A DNA stretch of 19,928 nucleotides from an uncultured Gammaproteobacteria bacterium (GTDB lineage: Bacteria; Pseudomonadota; Gammaproteobacteria; Pseudomonadales; Azotimanducaceae_A). A model generated the notes under the pieces. It made no database searches and had not been told where the DNA came from. It saw only the letters and a list, made by a program, of their open reading frames with translations. The translations under genes and the position numbers were made by a program. Position 1 is the first letter of the stretch. Each line of letters opens with the position of its first letter. Positions 15,620-19,928 of this stretch are shown in pieces. The stretch is from assembly GCA_913041025.1 (NCBI GenBank), contig CAJWGQ010000029.1, positions 1-19,928 on the forward strand. Direction: 5' to 3'.

Positions 15620-16786
15620 ATGAGTATTGCCTCAGTCATACAATCAGTTATAAACAGACCTTCTTCCGAGTTTCTGCTTCCTGAGCCTATAGAGGTTGGA
15701 GAGCTTCCGACGCCAGCTCTTGTTCTCAATTTACCGGCTTTTGAGAAGAATTTAAAAAAGATGGCAGAATTTGTCGAACTGAAAGGGAAGGCCATTCGTC
15801 CTCACGCAAAAACCCACAAGTGCCCGCTTGTTGCCCAAAAGCAAATAGAAAGAGGCGCGGTTGGTATTTGTGTTGCAAAAGTTAGCGAGGCCCTTTGCAT
15901 GGCGATTGCGGGGGCGAATTCTATTTTAATTACCTCTCCTATAACCACTAACTTGAAGGCACAGGTGCTTAATCAGGTCGCCTCCTATGGGTCAGAGGTC
16001 TTGATAGTCCTCGATAGTGAAAAGGGCCTGGCTACTCTAAGAAAAGAAATTGACTCAGATCGAGTGTTAGGCGTAGTCGTGGATGTTGATATTGAGATGG
16101 GTAGAACCGGGGTAAGAGAGCTCGAAACTATTTTGAGGATAATTGCAGAGATTGAGTCGGACGATCGGTTCGTGTTCAGAGGGGTTCAGCATTACTCGGG
16201 TCATTTGATGCATATATCGAGTTACGCTGAACGTAGAGAAAAATCGCTTTTGATGTGGGACAAAGTGTCTGAGATTTTACAAAGTCTTGAGTCAAGAAAT
16301 ATAGATTGTGAAATCGTTACAGGCGGGGGTACTGGGACCTACGACATAGATGTGGAAGTCGAACGCTTGACCGATTTGCAAGTGGGCAGCTACGTTTTTA
16401 TGGATCAGGAATATCGGTTAATTGGCAGTCAGCAACATGAGTTCTTTGAGGATTTCGATGTTTCTCTGACCGTGGCATGCTCAACGATATCTCAGCCTCG
16501 AAGCGGAGCAATTACGGTTGATGGGGGCTACAAGTCTTTTGCGTCGGAAACGGTAGAGCCTGTCGCTTTGGATATCCCCGGATCCAGATTTAAGTTTGCT
16601 GGCGATGAACATGGTGTTTTGCTGTTACAAAAAGGCGAACAGGAAGTTGAACTGGGGACTGTGCACCAGTTCATAACGCCGCACTGTGATCCAACTGTGA
16701 ATCTGCATGACAATTACTGGGTGCAGAAGGAAGACGGTCTGATTTACTCCTGTTGGCCAATCACATCGCGGGGGTGCTCGTGGTAG
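15620..16786 (+). CDS. DSD1-family PLP enzyme: D-threonine aldolase / 3-hydroxy-D-aspartate aldolase type
   Basis: 388-aa fold-type III PLP enzyme (alanine-racemase-like barrel plus C-terminal beta domain) that cleaves or dehydrates D-configured beta-hydroxy amino acids; cytosolic. The N-terminal PTPALVLNLPAFEKN near 30-44 and RPHAKTHK at 60-67, with Lys64 as the PLP lysine, are family hallmarks. Others are VDVDIEMGRTGV near 154-165, the barrel phosphate-site GGGTGTY near 235-241, VGSYVFMD near 255-262, and HCDPTVNLHD at 355-364, where His355 and Asp357 would bind the divalent metal. Length and the HCDP motif resemble 3-hydroxy-D-aspartate aldolase (BhcC type) as well as D-threonine aldolase; the substrate is not decided by sequence, and no beta-hydroxyaspartate-cycle partner is adjacent. 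ATG 15620 lacks a strong ribosome binding site. Confidence 0.85.
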   Translation: MSIASVIQSVINRPSSEFLLPEPIEVGELPTPALVLNLPAFEKNLKKMAEFVELKGKAIRPHAKTHKCPLVAQKQIERGAVGICVAKVSEALCMAIAGANSILITSPITTNLKAQVLNQVASYGSEVLIVLDSEKGLATLRKEIDSDRVLGVVVDVDIEMGRTGVRELETILRIIAEIESDDRFVFRGVQHYSGHLMHISSYAERREKSLLMWDKVSEILQSLESRNIDCEIVTGGGTGTYDIDVEVERLTDLQVGSYVFMDQEYRLIGSQQHEFFEDFDVSLTVACSTISQPRSGAITVDGGYKSFASETVEPVALDIPGSRFKFAGDEHGVLLLQKGEQEVELGTVHQFITPHCDPTVNLHDNYWVQKEDGLIYSCWPITSRGCSW

Positions 16787-16800
16787 TCAGATTTTTGATC

Positions 16801-16841
16801 CGGTTTGTATTCATGTCAAATCAGTATCTTTGTGTAAACCG
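16801..16841 (+). promoter_or_regulatory. Possible hairpin touching the exbB start codon
   Basis: CGGTTT (16801-16806) pairs with AAACCG (16836-16841), extendable by about three wobble or Watson-Crick pairs, with a loop of about 21-29 bases. The right arm ends on the G of the GTG start. It could limit exbB initiation, but the stem is short and may be chance. Confidence 0.22.
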
Positions 16842-17446
16842 TGTTTGATTGGTTTGCCTCCGGCGGGGTTCTGATGTTGCCGATCGTGCTGGCCAGCATT
16901 ATGGCGTTGGCGATTTGTTTGGAGCGTTTGTGGTTTTTGCAGAAAGAAAAAATCGTTCCAGGTGATTGTTTATCTGGATTTCAAGAGCTACTAAAGCGAA
17001 AGAAATACACAGAGGATGAGCTAAGGACTCAGGCGTCGTCTTCTTTAGTAGGTTGGGTGTGTTTTGATATCTTAAAAAAAGCGAGCTCTGGACGAGAAGA
17101 TATGAGAGAGGCGATGGAAGTTTCTCTCAACCAGGCAACCTATATTCTCGAAAGATATTTAACTGCTCTGGGTGTTATCGCATCGGTGTCTCCCCTATTA
17201 GGTTTACTTGGTACTGTGATCGGTATGATAGACGTCTTTGACACCATTACTGATACGGAATCGAAAAATGCGGCCTTGTTGGCCGGTGGTATATCAACTG
17301 CGCTGGTCACGACAGCATCGGGATTGATAGTGGCGATACCTTCTCTTGTCATGCATCGCATGTTTGTCAGGCGTGTCGAGGAATTTGTCTCCGAGATGGA
17401 ACAAAAGGGGACCAAATTCATCGATTTTTTAGATAAAGGCAGCTAG
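16841..17446 (+). CDS. exbB: Biopolymer transport protein ExbB (MotA/TolQ/ExbB family)
   Basis: 201-aa inner-membrane subunit of a proton-driven motor that partners ExbD and usually energises TonB-dependent outer-membrane uptake. Three transmembrane helices: about 8-30, about 103-128 and about 145-168. The conserved family block is ALGVIASVSPLLGLLGTVIG near 107-126, followed by IDVFDTI, and the last helix carries GGISTALVTTASGLIVAIPS near 147-166, including the Thr residues that line the proton path. Start is GTG 16841 (GTG TTT GAT TGG), giving the standard FDWFASGGVLMLPI N-terminus. In Pseudomonas the same exbB-exbD pair precedes lpxK, so it belongs to this envelope cluster. There is no tonB here; the pair may serve a TonB elsewhere or another envelope process. 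Confidence 0.92.
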   Translation: MFDWFASGGVLMLPIVLASIMALAICLERLWFLQKEKIVPGDCLSGFQELLKRKKYTEDELRTQASSSLVGWVCFDILKKASSGREDMREAMEVSLNQATYILERYLTALGVIASVSPLLGLLGTVIGMIDVFDTITDTESKNAALLAGGISTALVTTASGLIVAIPSLVMHRMFVRRVEEFVSEMEQKGTKFIDFLDKGS

Positions 17447-17469
17447 GAACTTGCTGTTTTGAACTTTGA

Positions 17470-17907
17470 ATGATGAAGAGACTGCGTGTAAAACCTGAGG
17501 TGACGCTGGAGTTAGTACCATTAATTGATGTGGTGTTTTTACTTCTAATTTTTTTCATGGTGACTACTACGTTTGTAAGCGAAACAATAATCGATTTAAC
17601 GCTTCCCGAGGCGGCTTACGGTCAGAGTGTTGATGCCGAAAGTTCTGCTGTAAGTCTGAGTGTTGATAAAGATGGACGGTACTCCGTGAATGGGGTTTTG
17701 TTGGATCAACATGATCGATCGGCTATCGCAGAGTCGCTGCTGTTAAACACTCGTCCTGGGGACACCAGTCAAGTGATCATCTTGTCGGCCGACTCCAAAA
17801 GCGAATATCAAAGTATCGTGACAGCTTTGGATGCGCTATCAAGCGTAGGTCTTTATAACATCGCGATGAAAACGGTATTACCCCAAACGAATCAAAAGAA
17901 AGATTGA
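17470..17907 (+). CDS. exbD: Biopolymer transport protein ExbD (TolR family)
   Basis: 145-aa single-pass protein and motor partner of ExbB. The helix at about 14-36 reads VPLIDVVFLLLIFFMVTTTF, with the essential proton-carrying Asp at about residue 20, followed by a periplasmic TolR/ExbD domain with DKDGRYSVNG near 66-75 and the VIILSADSKSEYQSIVTALDAL-like closing region near 102-123. The start is one of two tandem ATGs at 17470 and 17473; 23 bases separate it from exbB. The sequence GAGAGGA right at the exbD stop serves as the ribosome binding site of the next frame, suggesting tight coupling with msbA. Both motor proteins are of ordinary length. Confidence 0.93.
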   Translation: MMKRLRVKPEVTLELVPLIDVVFLLLIFFMVTTTFVSETIIDLTLPEAAYGQSVDAESSAVSLSVDKDGRYSVNGVLLDQHDRSAIAESLLLNTRPGDTSQVIILSADSKSEYQSIVTALDALSSVGLYNIAMKTVLPQTNQKKD

Positions 17908-17912
17908 GAGGA
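17906..17912 (+). promoter_or_regulatory. Ribosome binding site that selects an ATT start for MsbA
   Basis: GAGAGGA begins within the exbD stop codon and ends seven bases before ATT 17920-17922. In the MsbA frame TAG at 17914-17916 blocks any earlier start, and the next candidates (TTG 17968, GTG 17977, ATG 17998) would remove the N-terminal elbow helix and have no such site. Confidence 0.6.
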
Positions 17913-17919
17913 ATAGTCA

Positions 17920-19928
17920 ATTAACTCTCCTAAAAATAATTCTGATTGGCAGGTCTACAAAAGACTCTTGAGTTATGTGGGAGCTTATTGGCCGCTGATG
18001 ACGTTAGCTATTATCGGTTTCTTTTTGGCCGCTGCCGCTGAGGCCGGCTTTGCCAAGTTATTCGGTGACTTAATCGATCAGTGGAATGATCCTGGTTATC
18101 GAGCCTCGGCGCTTATACCCCTTATGATGGGAGCGGCAGCCTTTGTGAGGGCGATTGGTTCCATAATGGGCGAATCTCTTATTGCGAGGGTCTCTTTCTG
18201 GGTTATCTTTAACCTAAGGCAAGAGCTGTTCTTGAAATTGCTTGACTTGCCGAGTTCATATTACGATGCAAATTCTCAAGGCCACATCGTTAATCGAATC
18301 ACCTTTACTGTGGCGCAGCTACGTGAAGCAGGGACGGACGCGCTGAAAGCGCTCATCGAGGACGGTCTGAAAGTTATTGTGTTGCTCGGCGCTTTATTTT
18401 GGATCAACTGGAAACTCACACTCGTATTTATAGCGGCGGCTCCGATATTGGCACTGGTGGTTGTGTTTGCTAGCAATCGGTTTCGCCGTATAAGCCGTAA
18501 GATTCAAGGCTCCATGGGAGATGTTACCCACGTTGTTTCTGAGACCGTCAGCGGTTACAGAGAGGTCAAAACGTTTGGCGGCCAGGATTACGAAAAATCG
18601 CGTTTTATGGGCTCTAATAAAGTCAATCGTCAGCAAAATAACAAAATGACTGACACTCGTGTGCTCAGCGCTCAAATTAATTACACGACCGTTGCGTTAG
18701 CGTTATGCGGATTGATTTTCTTGTTTTATCGACCTGATTTGGTGGGTGAGGTGAGCGCAGGAGACGCGGTGACGTTCCTAGCGCTCGCTGGCCTTTTGGG
18801 AAGACCGATCAAGAAGCTTTCCGAAGTGAATTCAAAATTACAGCGTGGGTTGGCGGCTTCTGAAGATGTTTTCGAACAACTTGATTCGAAAGTTCAGGAT
18901 GACCTAGGTTCGATTGGGCTCGAAGACGCAAGAGGCCAATTAGAGATTCGGAATTTGACGTTTAGCTATCAGGTTGGTTTGCCGGCCGTTTTGAAAAACA
19001 TCAATCTCACGGTTGAGCCGGGTAGGACCGTCGCGTTGGTTGGTCGATCTGGCAGCGGTAAAACCACTTTGGCGAGTCTGATTGCCCGTTTTTATGATGC
19101 CAACGAAGGAGAAATAAGATTTGATGGTATCGATGTAAGAGAAGTCTCTTTGAAAAGCCTGCGTAAGCAGATCTCAGTTGTTTCTCAACAACCTACTCTA
19201 TTCAATGACAGTTTGCGGAACAATATTGCTTATGGCGAATTAAGTGGGTCAGATGAAACTGCCATTCAGAGGGCTGTCGAGCGAGCTGGCGCGAAGGGTT
19301 TTATAGACGCGCTTCCTGAGGGCCTCGATACCTATGTTGGGGACGACGGCGTGCTGTTATCGGGTGGACAACGACAACGGGTGGCAATAGCCAGAGCCTT
19401 ACTTAAAGACTCTCCGCTTTTGATTCTTGATGAGGCTACATCGGCGCTGGATAACGAGTCCGAGCGTTCGATTCAGCTTGCCCTTGAGGAATTAACTTCA
19501 AATAGAACTACGATAGTGATCGCGCATCGGTTGTCGACTGTAGAGTCTGCGGACCAAATAATTGTGTTGGACAAAGGCGAAGTGATTGAAAAGGGAAACC
19601 ACACTGAGCTAATTCAACAGGGAGGGTTATACGCGGATCTCTATGCTTCACAATTCAAGGAAGACGCGGCTGATCAATCTATAGAACTAGTTCAAGAAAA
19701 ACCCCTAAGAAATAACCCTCGGGTTGGTGATTTGATGGATCGGGCGACTCTTGGTATCGAGCGCGCGTGGTACAACAAAAGCTGGTGGCTCCAAATGCTT
19801 CGTCCGTTGTCTTGGGTTTATGGTCAATTTATTCGTTGGCGTAAAAATAAGTTATTGTCCCAGTTGAATACTAGTTCGATTAGGAAAGTTCCTGTGATAG
19901 TGGTGGGCAACATCACCACAGGCGGCAC
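17920..19928 (+). CDS. msbA-lpxK: MsbA lipid A flippase fused in frame to LpxK (cut by window edge)
   Basis: One stop-free frame from ATT 17920 to the window end, 669 codons. Residues 1-580 are MsbA, the homodimeric ABC exporter that flips lipid A-core across the inner membrane: SDWQVYKRL at 8-16 aligns with E. coli STWQTFRRL, six-helix domain to about 330, Walker A GRSGSGKT at 375-382, LSGGQ at 480-484, LLILDEA with Asp504-Glu505, H-loop His536, and YASQFKED at the point where E. coli MsbA ends (YADLYASQF versus HKMQFGQ). A 23-residue hydrophilic linker follows, then LpxK sequence (ERAWYNKSWWL, RPLSWVYGQF, VPVIVVGNITTGG, the start of its P-loop). I checked each codon for stops and found none. 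A base-level sequence error cannot be excluded. Two-gene msbA, lpxK order is usual in relatives. Confidence 0.85.
   Translation, partial: MNSPKNNSDWQVYKRLLSYVGAYWPLMTLAIIGFFLAAAAEAGFAKLFGDLIDQWNDPGYRASALIPLMMGAAAFVRAIGSIMGESLIARVSFWVIFNLRQELFLKLLDLPSSYYDANSQGHIVNRITFTVAQLREAGTDALKALIEDGLKVIVLLGALFWINWKLTLVFIAAAPILALVVVFASNRFRRISRKIQGSMGDVTHVVSETVSGYREVKTFGGQDYEKSRFMGSNKVNRQQNNKMTDTRVLSAQINYTTVALALCGLIFLFYRPDLVGEVSAGDAVTFLALAGLLGRPIKKLSEVNSKLQRGLAASEDVFEQLDSKVQDDLGSIGLEDARGQLEIRNLTFSYQVGLPAVLKNINLTVEPGRTVALVGRSGSGKTTLASLIARFYDANEGEIRFDGIDVREVSLKSLRKQISVVSQQPTLFNDSLRNNIAYGELSGSDETAIQRAVERAGAKGFIDALPEGLDTYVGDDGVLLSGGQRQRVAIARALLKDSPLLILDEATSALDNESERSIQLALEELTSNRTTIVIAHRLSTVESADQIIVLDKGEVIEKGNHTELIQQGGLYADLYASQFKEDAADQSIELVQEKPLRNNPRVGDLMDRATLGIERAWYNKSWWLQMLRPLSWVYGQFIRWRKNKLLSQLNTSSIRKVPVIVVGNITTGG
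19735..19928 (+). CDS. lpxK: Tetraacyldisaccharide 4'-kinase LpxK portion, with possible internal start
   Basis: LpxK phosphorylates the 4' position of the tetraacyldisaccharide-1-phosphate lipid A precursor at the inner membrane. Only about 65 residues are visible. ATG 19735 (residue 606 of the fused frame) gives MDRATLGIERAWYNKSWWLQ, a normal LpxK N-terminus, so separate initiation is possible besides the fusion product; the upstream bases GGTTGGTGATTTG are at most a weak ribosome binding site. The segment WWLQMLRPLSWVYGQFI is the membrane-associated N-helix, here with Gln and Arg inside it. VPVIVVGNITTGG matches E. coli VPVVVVGNLTAGG just before the P-loop lysine, which lies past the edge. 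Confidence 0.6.
   Translation, partial: MDRATLGIERAWYNKSWWLQMLRPLSWVYGQFIRWRKNKLLSQLNTSSIRKVPVIVVGNITTGG

Noticed and set aside
1..19928. CRISPR arrays, tRNA/rRNA genes, insertion sequences, phage or toxin-antitoxin genes
   Set aside because: I looked on both strands and saw no repeat-spacer pattern, transposase or integrase motifs, or RNA gene signatures; nearly all sequence is explained by housekeeping-type genes.

Overview
The window looks like chromosomal DNA of a marine-type gammaproteobacterium. The reasons are an intact LolC-LolD-LolE lipoprotein-sorting set, an ExbB-ExbD-MsbA-LpxK lipid A block, Na+-NQR maturation genes (ApbE and NqrM), an AlaA/MsrB divergent pair of the Pseudomonas kind, and proteins that align closely with Enterobacteria and Pseudomonas homologues. 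The taxon is inferred from families and gene order only. No phage, plasmid, IS, CRISPR, rRNA or tRNA was seen. Coding density is very high and no stretch over 300 bases lacks a gene.

Layout. (1) 1-676, minus: the N-terminal half of alaA, divergent from msrB (785-1180), which is followed by a medium/long-chain acyl-CoA synthetase (1209-2732). (2) 2733-7394, minus: six co-directional genes read from 7394 downward: a dicarboxylate/glutamate-type symporter, a histidine phosphatase, an enoyl-CoA hydratase, a rhodanese, a small polytopic membrane protein, and a spermidine-synthase-fold protein coupled to it by an ATGA overlap. (3) 7534-8776, plus: apbE and nqrM, overlapping by 8 nt. (4) 8832-11962, plus: lolC-lolD-lolE, all overlapping, convergent with a DUF2062 membrane protein (11966-12481, minus). 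(5) 12608-15175, plus: clpB behind a well-formed sigma-32-type promoter, then a small unrecognised protein and a D-threonine aldolase / 3-hydroxy-D-aspartate aldolase family enzyme. (6) 16841 to the window end, plus: exbB, exbD, then one uninterrupted frame encoding MsbA and continuing without a stop into LpxK.

How the genes fit together. Much of the right half serves the Gram-negative envelope: LolCDE extracts lipoproteins from the inner membrane, ExbB/ExbD form a proton-driven motor, LpxK phosphorylates the lipid A precursor and MsbA flips lipid A-core. ApbE and NqrM serve maturation of the sodium-pumping NADH:quinone oxidoreductase, whose structural genes are not in the window. ClpB is the heat-shock disaggregase.

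The most unusual observations are the in-frame MsbA-LpxK fusion and the apparent AUU start codon of its MsbA part. The AUU is supported by an ideally spaced Shine-Dalgarno sequence and residue-for-residue N-terminal alignment with E. coli MsbA. Several other starts are non-ATG (clpB TTG, lolE TTG, exbB GTG, rhodanese GTG, histidine phosphatase GTG).
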